DNA of 47,475 nt from an uncultured Prevotellaceae bacterium. GTDB lineage: Bacteria; Bacteroidota; Bacteroidia; Bacteroidales; Bacteroidaceae. Below the pieces are notes generated by a model. The model was not told the origin of the DNA. It worked only from the letters and a program-made list of their open reading frames with translations, and searched no databases. Shown piece after piece: positions 1-8,968 of the stretch; positions within the stretch are counted from its first letter, which is position 1; each line of letters starts with the position of its first letter. Where the stretch lies: positions 1 through 47,475 of the forward strand of contig CAMHIS010000013.1 of the NCBI GenBank assembly GCA_946185285.1. The letters are read 5' to 3'. Both the position numbers and the translations under genes were made by a program.

Positions 1-520
1 TGTCATACGGGATAGTCTGCCCGTTTTCGTAGCTTGTTGAACTGAAGCTGGCATCTTTCGTGTTGAAGCGTCTCAGCCGGAAGTTGAAGCCATACTTGGC
101 TCCCGTCGTGCTGAAAGAGTAATAGCGGCCTGCGTTCTTGGTGAGCGACTTGGAGTAGGAAAAGCCCGTACCACGATAGCCCACCCAGAAGCCGATGGAA
201 GAAGCAATGGGAGGCTCAAAGCACAGATTCCAGTCGGAATGTTCATTGGTAACGGGGAAGTCGACACTCTGGCTGTAGTCCACGACTACTGCATTCTCTT
301 TATAGCGGAGTATCACCCTCCAGGGCTTCTCGGGCACCTCGATGTAGTGCGGGTCCGTGCTCTTCTTGGCTTTGGTGTCCAAGAATTGCTGCGCCTGATG
401 TAGCCGTTCCATCAATTCCGGCTTACTTTCCTGTGTACTGACGCTGTCTGTAGTTTCTTTTTCTTGTGCTGCTGCACTCAAGGGGAGTAGCAGGCAGCCG
501 ATTATCATTTTTCTTATCAT
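1..520 (-). CDS. DUF4421-like exported protein (C-terminal part lies outside the window)
   Basis: The reading frame is open from the ATG at 520-518 to the window edge, giving 173 codons without a stop. Residues 1-18 form a signal peptide (MIRKMIIGCLLLPLSAAA). A short polar linker follows, then a conserved stretch with motifs such as VILRYKENAVVVDYS, ASSIGFWVGYRGTGFSYS and KYGFNFRLRRF. I recognise this pattern as the Bacteroidetes DUF4421 family, whose members are about 300-400 residues and predicted to be outer-membrane beta proteins, so roughly half is visible. The function of the family is not known to me. A -7 promoter element lies 56-63 nt upstream of the start. Family assignment is from memory of the pattern. 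Confidence 0.75.
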   Translation of the reverse strand, partial: MIRKMIIGCLLLPLSAAAQEKETTDSVSTQESKPELMERLHQAQQFLDTKAKKSTDPHYIEVPEKPWRVILRYKENAVVVDYSQSVDFPVTNEHSDWNLCFEPPIASSIGFWVGYRGTGFSYSKSLTKNAGRYYSFSTTGAKYGFNFRLRRFNTKDASFSSTSYENGQTIPYD

Positions 521-575
521 AGTTGTTCAAGTTTTGCAAGCTTCTTAATCTCTATCGTGTTAAATATTTCGATGG

Positions 576-583
576 CAAAGATA
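576..583 (-). promoter_or_regulatory. Putative Bacteroidetes -7 promoter element for the DUF4421 gene
   Basis: The minus strand reads TATCTTTG, matching the TAnnTTTG -7 consensus, with a leader of about 50 nt before the ATG at 520. I see no clear -33 TTTG box. Confidence 0.5.
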
Positions 584-627
584 CGAAGATTTTCTGAAAG
601 AACAAAAAAAATCAGAGAATTAAAGAA

Positions 628-849
628 TCCGTCATTCCGTCACTTTTGTCCTATCATATTCGTAATCAGTATGTTACAGAGTGACGGATAGGGGTGACGG
701 ATGACGGATGGAGGACTGTGCGGTGAGGAACTGGCCGGTCATCTTGGCCGTCCGCAGTGACTCACTGCCCGTGAACAGTCATTCACCGGCCATGAACATC
801 GAGTTCCGGCAGTCACCATCATCCGTCACCCATCACTCTTATCCGTCAC
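628..849. repeat. Nested palindromic intergenic repeat built on TCCGTCAC / GTGACGGA
   Basis: The octamer occurs as TCCGTCAC at 636-643, 822-829 and 842-849, and as GTGACGGA at 681-688 and 694-701. One-mismatch copies lie at 628-635 and 701-708. The left arm at 681-708 can pair with 818-849. Inside it GGCCGGT (733-739) can pair with ACCGGCC (785-791), and the apex is the perfect palindrome GCAGTGACTCACTGC (754-768). All arms share a centre near 761-765, so the block can fold as one long interrupted hairpin. It resembles REP or MITE-type extragenic elements; I cannot name a known family. Confidence 0.65.
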
Positions 850-1051
850 CACGTATCTTCCTGAATATCAGATGCTTTTGCAGTGTTGACGGATGTGGCT
901 GATTTTTTTTGAATCAATACTCCGCTCGCTATCTGGCTCTGCCTTGAGCGTAACGGGGAAAGGCCAAGTGGTGAACTGAGTTACATACAATTTCTAACCT
1001 CACAGTACGAAAAATATCAAATATCAATGATCAATTATCATTTAATTTTCG

Positions 1052-1059
1052 TACCTTTG
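1052..1059 (+). promoter_or_regulatory. Putative -7 promoter element of dnaB
   Basis: TACCTTTG fits TAnnTTTG. It lies inside an upstream in-frame extension of the dnaB frame (ATG at 1027), so transcription would start after that ATG. The start at 1081 is therefore preferred. Confidence 0.6.
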
Positions 1060-1080
1060 CAGCCCCATAACTATAAAAGT

Positions 1081-2652
1081 ATGCCCGATAATAATAACAA
1101 CAGCAGCAATAAACGCAACGTGCGGCGAACGCCGCAGCCTGTAGACAATACTTACGGTCACCTGCAGCCGCAGGCCCTGGAGGTGGAAAAGACCGTGCTT
1201 GGCGCCCTGATGATTGACAAGGACGCCTACTCGGTGGTGTGCGAGATACTGCATCCCGAAAGCTTCTATGAACCCCGTAACCAGAAGGTGTATGCCGCCA
1301 TCCGCGACCTGGCGATGGCCGAGAAGCCTGTGGACATCGTCACCGTGACCGACCAACTGGCGAAGTCGGGCACGCTCGAGGACGTGGGCGGACCGGTGTA
1401 TATTTCCGAGCTGTCGGGGCGTGTGGCCTCGTCGGCCAATATCGAGTACCACGCCAACATCATCGCCCAGAAGTTCCTGGCCCGGCAGCTGATACAGTTT
1501 GCCAGCGACGTGGAGACGAAGGCCTTCGATGAGACCATTGACGTGGACGACCTGATGCAGCACGCCGAGGGTGCACTCTTCGAGCTGTCGCAGAAGAACA
1601 TGAAGAAGGAATACACCCAGATAGACCCTGTCATCAAGAACGCCTTTGACGTCATCAAGAAGGCAGCCGAGAACAAGGACGGTCTGACGGGCGTGCCTAC
1701 GGGCTACCACAAACTGGACGACAAGACCTCAGGCTGGCAGGCCAGCGACCTGGTCATCATTGCGGGGCGTCCGGCTATGGGTAAGACGTCGTTCGCGCTG
1801 TCGATGGCCAAGAACATCGCCGCCGACTACAAGGTGCCGTTGGCTTTCTTCTCGTTGGAAATGTCGAACGTGCAGCTGGTGAACCGTCTCATTTCGAATG
1901 CCTGTGAGATTGAGGGCAAGAAAATCCTGAACGGACAGCTGCATCCCGACGAGTGGGAACGTCTGGACAAGCGGGTGAATACACTTCTCGGCGCTCCGCT
2001 CTACGTGGACGACACGCCGGGACTCTCTGTCTTCGAACTGCGCACAAAAGCCCGCCGACTGGTTCGCGAGCACGGCGTGAAAATCATCATGATAGACTAC
2101 CTGCAGCTGATGAATGCCAACGGTATGCGCTTCTCCTCGCGCCAGGAGGAGGTCAGCACCATCTCGCGTTCACTGAAAGGACTGGCCAAGGAGCTTGACA
2201 TTCCGATTCTTGCGCTGAGCCAGCTGAACCGTGGTGTGGAGTCACGCGAGGGACTGGAGGGCAAGCGCCCCCAGCTCTCAGACCTGCGTGAGTCGGGTGC
2301 CATTGAGCAGGATGCCGACATGGTGCTCTTCGTTCACCGTCCGGAGTACTACCACATCTATCAGGACGACAACGGCCAGGACCTGCACGGCAAGGCGCAG
2401 ATTATCATTGCCAAGCACCGTAAGGGTGCCACGGGCGACGTGCTGCTGACGTTCCGCGGTGAGTTTACCCGCTTCGAGAATCCTGAAGACACGCAGTTTG
2501 GCTCCCGACGTACTAATGCGTCGGGTGGCGGCGAGATAGTCGGTTCGAAGATTAACGGCGACATTGGCGGCGAGCCTTTCGTGCCGGGACAGACTGACCC
2601 CTTCGGCAGCGACCCGATGCCGCAGCCCGGCGACGGCCCACTGCCGTTCTGA
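1081..2652 (+). CDS. dnaB: Replicative DNA helicase DnaB
   Basis: This 523-residue protein is the hexameric helicase that unwinds DNA at the replication fork and loads primase. A short Asn-rich N terminus precedes the all-helical N-terminal domain (about residues 30-135, starting LEVEKTVLGALMIDKDAY). The RecA-like motor domain follows a linker: Walker A is GRPAMGKT at 229-236 and Walker B lies within IIMIDYLQLM at 335-344, with a downstream SQLNRG motif and an arginine-finger region. No intein is present. The C terminus is a Gly/Pro-rich tail ending DGPLPF. The upstream in-frame ATG at 1027 is rejected because the -7 element at 1052-1059 falls after it. The gene stands alone on the plus strand, convergent with the TPR gene 16 nt away. 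Confidence 0.97.
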   Translation: MPDNNNNSSNKRNVRRTPQPVDNTYGHLQPQALEVEKTVLGALMIDKDAYSVVCEILHPESFYEPRNQKVYAAIRDLAMAEKPVDIVTVTDQLAKSGTLEDVGGPVYISELSGRVASSANIEYHANIIAQKFLARQLIQFASDVETKAFDETIDVDDLMQHAEGALFELSQKNMKKEYTQIDPVIKNAFDVIKKAAENKDGLTGVPTGYHKLDDKTSGWQASDLVIIAGRPAMGKTSFALSMAKNIAADYKVPLAFFSLEMSNVQLVNRLISNACEIEGKKILNGQLHPDEWERLDKRVNTLLGAPLYVDDTPGLSVFELRTKARRLVREHGVKIIMIDYLQLMNANGMRFSSRQEEVSTISRSLKGLAKELDIPILALSQLNRGVESREGLEGKRPQLSDLRESGAIEQDADMVLFVHRPEYYHIYQDDNGQDLHGKAQIIIAKHRKGATGDVLLTFRGEFTRFENPEDTQFGSRRTNASGGGEIVGSKINGDIGGEPFVPGQTDPFGSDPMPQPGDGPLPF

Positions 2653-2668
2653 AGTGAGAAGCCGACGG

Positions 2669-4336
2669 TTACTTGGAGTACTTTTCAATTAGCGTATCAG
2701 CCTGCGAGTCACCAAGCTCGCGGGCTTTTTGCAGGTTCTTGAGACCTTCGGCTTTCAGACCTTTCTGGCACTGCGCGATGCCGAGGAACAGGTAGCCGTC
2801 GCTGTGGTCGGGGGCTGTCTTGACGCATTCGGTGGCTGTGGCGATGGCCTCGTCGAATAGTCCGACGCGCACTTGCAGCGAGGCTTTCTCGGCGTAGTAG
2901 AGGTCGTACTGGGGATTCATCTGAATGGCACGGTCGATGTCGGCAAGTGCCTGCTGGAACAGTCGTCCGCCTAATTCGGCCTGGAAGCGCAGGTAGTAGA
3001 AACGGTCGTTGACGGTAGCCACCATCAGCTTCTCGTATTCGTTAAGGTCGGCGACGGCCTTGCGGTTCTGGTTGGCATCCATCAGCAACTGAGCACGGGC
3101 AAGCAGGTAGGGTGCCGCCTCCTTCAGGTAGGGCTGGTTGAACATGGCCATGCAGCTGTCCATGAGCGCTATCTGGCCGACGGTGTCGCGCAGTGCCGCC
3201 TTGCAGCGTGATGCTTCGTAGAAGAGTTCTGCCGAGCGCAGTTCGCCGTCGAAGAGCGATGCGTAGATGTCGGCAGACTCAGCATACTTCTTCTGTGCAT
3301 AGAGGATGGTGGCCTCCTGATGGCGGTAGATGGCCTGCGGGTTCAGCCGTCCGGCCTCTTGTGCCTCGCTGAGTGCCTTGTCGAGCGACCAAGGCTGGTA
3401 TGGCGTCTGGCTCATATACACCTCTTTCTGGTAGATAAGCCTCGAGTAGTTGAAGTGGGCCTCGTCCTTCTTGTCGGCTACGCTGATAGCCCGCTCCATG
3501 TCGCGGGCAGCTGCATCGAAGTTCATGTCGAGTAGTGCTGTCTGTGCACGGTAGGTATAGCCCTCGGGGGAGTTCGGGAAACGGCTGATAAAGTCGTTGA
3601 TGAGCTGGATGAACTGGGCTGAGTCGAGCGATGCCTGACCGACGTAGAGAGAGAGTACAGCCTGGTCAAGGTCGGTGGGCAGGTCCTTCTTGATGTTGGT
3701 GCTGCGCAGGGCAGCGTCGTTGATGCTCAGGCCGCTGACGCGGAGCGAGTCGGCAAAGAGTGCGCTGACGGCGTAGCTCAGCGAATCGCCCTGGCTGTAG
3801 GGCTGCTGCATGAGTCCGACGGCCTCGCCCGCCTCGTTCAGCAGAGGACAGCTCGTAGTACCATCGGGCATGGTCATGGCTATGGTATAGTAGGCGTGGC
3901 CGGAGCCGACGGTCTCAGTCTTTCGCACTTCACCCTGCGGCACTTGCTTCGTATCGCGGTAAGGCAGCAGCCACACCTGTGCGCCCTCGGTAGCGGCGGT
4001 GCCGGCAATAGGCAGAGGCACGGTCTTCTTGGCATCCACGCGGAACTTGGCGACGTCGTAAGTGTCGTTGGCACCGAGTATGCACAACACGGGCATCTCC
4101 TTGCCCTGTGCATCGATGACGACAGCCGACGAGGCTCCCTTGAATGGCGAGAAACTGCTGACGGCCTCGCCCTGCTCGCCGGTGAAGAATCCGTTGGTGC
4201 TGCCTATGAGCGTGCCGTCGGCGGCAAACGTCTTCAAGGTGAATACTGACTTGGTGGCTTTCTTCGTCCAACTGGGCTGAGCCGTAACTGCTGCCGCAAT
4301 GAGCAGCAGAGCTGTCATAGTAAATAGTTTTTTCAT
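2669..4336 (-). CDS. Exported protein with degenerate trypsin-like domain and TPR repeats
   Basis: The protein has 555 residues. Residues 1-19 are a signal peptide (MKKLFTMTALLLIAAAVTA). Residues about 25-210 resemble the chymotrypsin/HtrA fold: STNGFFTGEQGEA in the place of the usual glycine-rich GSGF strand, YDVAKFRV in the place of the Asp strand, and TTSCPLLNEAGEAVG in the place of GNSGGPLxNxxGxVVG. The catalytic His and the GDSGGP serine motif are not recognisable, so it looks like a pseudoprotease. From about residue 235 to the end there are helical TPR-like repeats (for example DIDRAIQMNPQYDLYYAEKASL). Its start overlaps the recN stop by 4 nt (ATGA), making it the last gene of the dnaN-recN operon. 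It probably acts as a periplasmic scaffold; the role is unknown. Confidence 0.8.
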   Translation of the reverse strand: MKKLFTMTALLLIAAAVTAQPSWTKKATKSVFTLKTFAADGTLIGSTNGFFTGEQGEAVSSFSPFKGASSAVVIDAQGKEMPVLCILGANDTYDVAKFRVDAKKTVPLPIAGTAATEGAQVWLLPYRDTKQVPQGEVRKTETVGSGHAYYTIAMTMPDGTTSCPLLNEAGEAVGLMQQPYSQGDSLSYAVSALFADSLRVSGLSINDAALRSTNIKKDLPTDLDQAVLSLYVGQASLDSAQFIQLINDFISRFPNSPEGYTYRAQTALLDMNFDAAARDMERAISVADKKDEAHFNYSRLIYQKEVYMSQTPYQPWSLDKALSEAQEAGRLNPQAIYRHQEATILYAQKKYAESADIYASLFDGELRSAELFYEASRCKAALRDTVGQIALMDSCMAMFNQPYLKEAAPYLLARAQLLMDANQNRKAVADLNEYEKLMVATVNDRFYYLRFQAELGGRLFQQALADIDRAIQMNPQYDLYYAEKASLQVRVGLFDEAIATATECVKTAPDHSDGYLFLGIAQCQKGLKAEGLKNLQKARELGDSQADTLIEKYSK

Positions 4337-5991
4337 GTTCTTAATAGTTCTTTCGCGTTCCGGATGGCTGCCTCGGTGATGTCGCTGCCGCTGAGCATCT
4401 GGGCAATCTCCGTGATGCGCTCGTCCTGATTGAGTTCTGTCATCGTGCTGATGGTGCCGTCGGCCGACTCCGTCTTCGTCACCTTATAGTGGTTGGAGCC
4501 GAGGGCGGCAATCTGGGGCAGGTGGGTGATACTGATGACCTGGCGGTCGGCCATACCCATCTCCTGCATCATACGGGCCATCTGTTCAGCCACCCGACCG
4601 CTGACGCCGGTGTCAATCTCGTCGAAGATGATGGTGGGCAGCTTCACTGCACCGCTGATCATGGCCTTCAGCGAGAGCATGACGCGGGCCACCTCGCCGC
4701 CGGAGGCTACCTGTGATACAGGCTGGAGTGGGGTAGAGGTGTTGGCCGAGAAGAGGAACTGCACCTCGTCCTGTCCGTTGCGGCCTAAAGCCGTCTGTTC
4801 CACCTTGATGGCGAAACGGACATTGGGCATGCCTAACGGTATGAGCCGCTCCTGCATCTCCTTCTCTATCTGTCGGGCGGCCTTGGTGCGCAACCTGGTC
4901 AGCGTGCCGGCCAATTGTTGGCAGTCGGTCTTCAGCTGTTGGCATTTGGCTCTTAGCTCTTCCAGTGCGTCGTCGCTGTTCTCGATGGCCGACAGCTTCT
5001 GCCGCAGTTCTTCCTGCAGGGCAATCAGTCCTGCGATGGTGTCGCTACGGTATTTCTTCTGCAGGTCGTAGATGCGGTCGAGGCGGGCGTTGACGGCATC
5101 CAACTCCGAGGGGTCGAAGTCGATGTTGTCGAGGTTGCCGTTCACCTCTTGCGCAATGTCCTTCAGTTCGATGTATGTGGAGTCCATGCGTGAGGCCAGT
5201 TCGGCGGCAGCAGGAAACACTTGGCCGATGCCTTTCAGCGCGTTCATGGCAGTGCGCAGCGCCTGTACGGCACCGGTGTCCTCGCCCGACAGCGCGTTGC
5301 CGGCCTCGTAGAGTGCGCCCTTGATGTCCTCGGCGTGAGTCATCGTCTCGCTCTTCTGCTCCAGTTCCTCCTGCTCGCCGTCCGTGAGGCGGGCATTGGT
5401 CAGCTCATCGTACTGGAATTTCAGAAAGTCGGCGTTCTGGCGGTTCTGCTCGATGTCGTCCTCCATTTTTTCCAGCTGCAGGCAAGCCTTGTGATATTCC
5501 TCGAACGCCTGCTTGTAGGTCTTTGTCTGGGCATCGTCGCCGGCGATGATATCGACCACCGACAGCTGGAAGTCCTGCTGCCGGAGCAGCAGGTTCTTGT
5601 GCTGTGAGTGTATGTCAACCAGCTGTTCGCCCAGTTCCTTGAGTGTCTGCAGCGCGACGGGCGTGTCGTTGATGAAGGCACGGCTCTTGCCGGCTGCTGT
5701 CAGTTCGCGGCGGATGATGGTGTCGGCGGCATCGAACTCAATGTCGTTATCGTCGAAGAAGGCCTTCATGTCGTAGCGCGACAAGTCGAAGTGTGCTTCG
5801 ACGACACACTTGTCGGCACCCTGCTTCAGCGCTTTCGAGTCGGCGCGCTGGCCTAACAGCAACCCTATGGCACCGAGTATGATACTCTTGCCCGCCCCCG
5901 TCTCGCCGGTGATGACAGAGAAACCGGGGTGTAACTGTATGTCGAGCGTGTCAATAAGTGTGAAGTTCTTGATATATAGCTGTCTGAGCAT
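4333..5991 (-). CDS. recN: DNA repair protein RecN
   Basis: This 552-residue SMC-like ATPase acts in double-strand break repair. The N-terminal half-domain holds Walker A GETGAGKS at 29-36. A central coiled coil spans about 150-380. The C-terminal half-domain has the ABC signature VASGGEVARVMLSLK and, near residue 455, Walker B IIFDEIDTGVSG followed by the His-loop region ISITHLPQIAALG. Length is normal for the family. It starts 3 nt after the stop of the DUF4835 gene and overlaps the next gene by 4 nt, so it is translated within one transcript from the dnaN side. Confidence 0.97.
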   Translation of the reverse strand: MLRQLYIKNFTLIDTLDIQLHPGFSVITGETGAGKSIILGAIGLLLGQRADSKALKQGADKCVVEAHFDLSRYDMKAFFDDNDIEFDAADTIIRRELTAAGKSRAFINDTPVALQTLKELGEQLVDIHSQHKNLLLRQQDFQLSVVDIIAGDDAQTKTYKQAFEEYHKACLQLEKMEDDIEQNRQNADFLKFQYDELTNARLTDGEQEELEQKSETMTHAEDIKGALYEAGNALSGEDTGAVQALRTAMNALKGIGQVFPAAAELASRMDSTYIELKDIAQEVNGNLDNIDFDPSELDAVNARLDRIYDLQKKYRSDTIAGLIALQEELRQKLSAIENSDDALEELRAKCQQLKTDCQQLAGTLTRLRTKAARQIEKEMQERLIPLGMPNVRFAIKVEQTALGRNGQDEVQFLFSANTSTPLQPVSQVASGGEVARVMLSLKAMISGAVKLPTIIFDEIDTGVSGRVAEQMARMMQEMGMADRQVISITHLPQIAALGSNHYKVTKTESADGTISTMTELNQDERITEIAQMLSGSDITEAAIRNAKELLRT

Positions 5992-5994
5992 AAT

Positions 5995-6948
5995 TCATTG
6001 CTTGATTTTCTCCCAAGAGTTGTTCTGGGAGGCATTGATGGAGAAGAGGATGTCGTAGACCGACTCCTTCTCCTTCTGCGTGCCCTTACCTTTATATATA
6101 TTAGCAAGCTCCTCCTTTTTGTAGTCAGTCCAAATCTGCGGCAGCAGGCTCAGCGGCTTGTCCTCGTGGGCTTGCTTCAGGTCGGTCTCAATGGCGGTGG
6201 TCACCTCGGTGCGTCCGCGCTCCACGTTGTTGGCCATCTCGTCGAGGCCCTTGCGGTAGTAGTCGTACTGCAGCTGGCGGAAAGGCTTCAGCGCTTCGTC
6301 TAAGTAGTCGTTGATGATTGCGAAGCGGTTGCGGGAGTCCTCGAATGACTTCCATCCCGGGAAACCTAAGTCCTGGGCGTTGTTAACCAGATACATACAG
6401 CGCTGCAGCACGTCGGTGCCGCCCATCGGCGAGAACGTGTCGAGGTCAATGCCGATAATGAGATAGGCGTAGTAGGCAAAGAGTGCCGTCAACTGGTTGT
6501 CCACAGACTCTTCGTTGAAGTTCAGCTGGTCGAACTGGGCGAAAGTGAACTGGAAACTCTTGTCCGTGTTGTTGTAGATGGTGGTGGTGTAGGCCGAGTT
6601 GAAGACGGGACGGTTGGCCTGGATAGTGGCGCTGCATTCGAAACGGTTCTCTTCCTGCACGTACTTGTCGACGGTGATGTTGAAGTTGCATGTGATGCGC
6701 TCGTTCTTCTGGAACTGCAGAGCCGTCCACTCGCGCTCGTTGACAAACTGCTCGAGCGTCTGCTTCAAGTTGTCGAACACCGATGCGTCGGTACCCTGTA
6801 TCTTCGAGTGGTTGATGTTAATCTTAGCTTCCAACTCCTGTGCCCTTGCGGGGCTGAATGATAAATGACAAATAATAAGTGACAAGCACAGCAGCAAAGA
6901 CCTGCTGCTGTTGTTGAATACCCAGGATGTGTAACCGCAATTATTCAT
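5995..6948 (-). CDS. DUF4835-like exported protein
   Basis: The protein has 317 residues with an N-terminal signal sequence of about 36 residues ending near SPARAQ. The mature part starts with ELEAKININHSKIQG and contains AQFDQLNFNEESVDNQLTAL and YYAYLIIGIDLDTFSP, which match my memory of the Bacteroidetes DUF4835 family. That family usually sits beside recN, and some annotations link it to type IX secretion; I cannot check this. Its ATG directly abuts the stop of the exonuclease gene. The signal region on the DNA is a low-complexity tract (around 6855-6890) similar to the polypurine junction tracts seen elsewhere in the window. Confidence 0.8.
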   Translation of the reverse strand: MNNCGYTSWVFNNSSRSLLLCLSLIICHLSFSPARAQELEAKININHSKIQGTDASVFDNLKQTLEQFVNEREWTALQFQKNERITCNFNITVDKYVQEENRFECSATIQANRPVFNSAYTTTIYNNTDKSFQFTFAQFDQLNFNEESVDNQLTALFAYYAYLIIGIDLDTFSPMGGTDVLQRCMYLVNNAQDLGFPGWKSFEDSRNRFAIINDYLDEALKPFRQLQYDYYRKGLDEMANNVERGRTEVTTAIETDLKQAHEDKPLSLLPQIWTDYKKEELANIYKGKGTQKEKESVYDILFSINASQNNSWEKIKQ

Positions 6949-7770
6949 TTATCTTTTATTCAAGGTAGATTCGCGCAGTCTGATACGGGTGAGCACCTGC
7001 TTGGTGTTGTAGGTGAAGTCGCCGCCCAGAATCCAGCTGTAGTAGCCCGGGTCGAAGCGCAGCACGTCGGCCACGGGCTTGCCCTTGTGCTTGCCGAAGT
7101 TGAACACCTCGGTGCGCTGGCCGTTGACTTCCTGCCAGATGATGCGCCCGGCGAAGTCGACGTTGTCGTTCACCTTCGAGAACTCGGCCAGTTTGTCCAT
7201 GTCGTTCTCCAGCACCTTCTCCTCATCTTCGTTGGCGCCAGGGGCATACTTGTCAAGCTCGCCCATCAGCACGCGGTAGGTGGCTTCGGTGTCCTGGTCG
7301 GCACGGTGGGCCTCGAAGTCGTCCTCCATCCTACGGCCGCAGTAGAACCTGTAGGCAGCGGCCAGATTGCGGCGCTCCATCTTGTGGAAGATGGTCTGCG
7401 CGTCGATGAGCCGGCATTTGGAGAAGTCGAAGTCGATGCCGGCGCGTAGGAACTCCTCGGCCAGCAGTGGCACGTCGAAGTGGTTGGAGTTGAAACCTGC
7501 AATATCGCTGCCCGTAAAAACCTCCTGGAACTTGGTACTCAGCTGCTTGAATGTCGGCTTGTCCTTCACGTCATCGTCGGAGATGCCTGTCAGCTGAGTG
7601 ATGACCGGCTCAATAGGCCGTTCGGGGTTGATGATTTCGTTGCCGCGCTCCTCGCGTCCGTCAGGATATACCTTTATATATGAGAGTTGTATGACCCGGT
7701 CCTTTACCAAGTCGAGTCCCGTGGTCTCCAAGTCAAAGATGACCAGCGGCTTTGTCAAATTCAGTTTCAT
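6949..7770 (-). CDS. DnaQ-family (DEDDh) 3'-5' exonuclease
   Basis: The 273-residue protein carries the DEDDh exonuclease fold: ExoI motif DLETTG (residues 13-18), Exo II near GFNSNHFDVPLL, and Exo III HRADQDTEATY (residues 155-165). The C-terminal part (about 215-265, FNFGKHKGKPVADVL ... YYSWIL) is a small domain like that following exonuclease X/epsilon-like enzymes. It would degrade or proofread 3' DNA ends. A GTG codon lies directly before the ATG; I use the ATG. It is the second gene of the dnaN operon, 34 nt after the dnaN stop, and the spacer is a polypurine tract on the coding strand. In Bacteroides I expect coaBC between this gene and recN, and it is not here. Confidence 0.9.
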   Translation of the reverse strand: MKLNLTKPLVIFDLETTGLDLVKDRVIQLSYIKVYPDGREERGNEIINPERPIEPVITQLTGISDDDVKDKPTFKQLSTKFQEVFTGSDIAGFNSNHFDVPLLAEEFLRAGIDFDFSKCRLIDAQTIFHKMERRNLAAAYRFYCGRRMEDDFEAHRADQDTEATYRVLMGELDKYAPGANEDEEKVLENDMDKLAEFSKVNDNVDFAGRIIWQEVNGQRTEVFNFGKHKGKPVADVLRFDPGYYSWILGGDFTYNTKQVLTRIRLRESTLNKR

Positions 7771-7804
7771 CACTTATCGCTTTTCATTTCCACTCATCAC
7801 TTCC

Positions 7805-8929
7805 TCAGTCATTGATCAGCATTGGCATCATCAGCATGAGGACGTCCTCGCCTTCGGGCTGCTCTGAGGGCAGCACAAGACCGGCACGACTGGGGTCGGC
7901 CAACTGGATGATAACCTCGGGGCAGTCGAAATTGCTCAGAACCTCGATAAACGACGACCCCTTGAAGCCGATGCTCATGGGCTGGCCGTTGTAGTCGCAC
8001 GTCATGCGCTCAGTGGCTGTCTTCGAGAAGTCGTAGTCCTCAGCATCAAGCTGCAGCATACTGCCCTCGACGTGGAAACGGATAAGATTGCTCGACTCGT
8101 TGGCAAAGGGCTGTACGCGGCGCAGGGCTGCTAACAGACCGTTGCGGTCGGCGCGCAGCTCGTTGGGATTGTTCTGCGGAATGACAGAGTTGTAGTTGGG
8201 GTAGCGTCCCTCAATGAGGCGGCACTGGATGATGCCGTCACCGTAGTTGATTTCGGCATTGCGCTCGTCGAAGCGGATGACGACGTCGCCGCCGTCCTTG
8301 CCCAGCAGGTTCTTCAGCAGACCGGCGGGCTTCTTCGGCATGATGAATGCGGCGGGCAGGTCGCTCTTGATGGTGTAGATTTTGTTGCGCACCAGCTTAT
8401 GACCATCGGAAGCCACCACGGCCAGACAGTCGGGGGTGAGGTCGAAGTAGATACCGTTCATGACGGGGCGCAGCTCGTCCTGGGCCGTGGCGAAGAGGCT
8501 GCGGTTGATATTCTCGTTAAGCAGAGAATTGCTGATGGTGATGGTCGTGGCACCGTCGCCCACCGTCTGGGCTATGGGATATTCGTCGGCACTCTCGATA
8601 GGAAGTGAGAACAGACCGTTCTGGTAGTTAATCTTGGCAATGTTTGCCTGAAGGTCTACATCGAAGGTGATGGGCTGCTCTGAGAAACCCTTCACGGCTT
8701 CCAGCAGATCGTGGTTACCGATGGCAAAGCGACCGTCTCCGTCGCTTTCAGTAAGTTCCACGGTGGTCTGCATCGTGTTCTCGCTGTCCGAGGCTGTCAG
8801 GCTCAGGGTCTGACCGTTGATGTCGAAGACAAAGTCGCCGAGGATGGGCAGGGCGTTCTTACTATTGATCACTCTTGAGAGTGCGACGAGCTTTGAGCTC
8901 AGTGCTGTGCTTGAAACTGTAAATCTCAT
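7805..8929 (-). CDS. dnaN: DNA polymerase III sliding clamp (beta subunit)
   Basis: The 374-residue protein has the three-domain beta clamp pattern. It begins MRFTVSSTALSSKLVALSRV and contains the typical ALPILGDFVFDI segment, RPVMNGIYFDLTPD in domain 2 and a C-terminal VLMLMMPMLIND. As a dimeric ring it tethers the polymerase to DNA. It is the first gene of a compact minus-strand operon with the exonuclease, DUF4835, recN and the TPR protein. A -7 element lies about 40 nt upstream, and the promoter region is shared with the divergent DUF3127 gene. Confidence 0.97.
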   Translation of the reverse strand: MRFTVSSTALSSKLVALSRVINSKNALPILGDFVFDINGQTLSLTASDSENTMQTTVELTESDGDGRFAIGNHDLLEAVKGFSEQPITFDVDLQANIAKINYQNGLFSLPIESADEYPIAQTVGDGATTITISNSLLNENINRSLFATAQDELRPVMNGIYFDLTPDCLAVVASDGHKLVRNKIYTIKSDLPAAFIMPKKPAGLLKNLLGKDGGDVVIRFDERNAEINYGDGIIQCRLIEGRYPNYNSVIPQNNPNELRADRNGLLAALRRVQPFANESSNLIRFHVEGSMLQLDAEDYDFSKTATERMTCDYNGQPMSIGFKGSSFIEVLSNFDCPEVIIQLADPSRAGLVLPSEQPEGEDVLMLMMPMLIND

Positions 8930-8968
8930 AATGTATGTTTGTTTTTAGTTTTCTCTCGAATTGGAGCA

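Larger units (their letters stand above)
521..1080. other. Intergenic region without a gene, between the DUF4421 gene and dnaB
   Basis: This 560-nt gap contains two divergent promoters (576-583 minus, 1052-1059 plus) and a nested palindromic repeat (628-849). A 64-codon open frame at 708-902 lies inside the palindrome and has no family resemblance, so I do not call it a gene. Confidence 0.8.

Noticed and set aside
708..902. 64-codon frame upstream of dnaB
   Set aside because: It lies entirely within the nested palindrome, is not preceded by a promoter and has no recognisable sequence.
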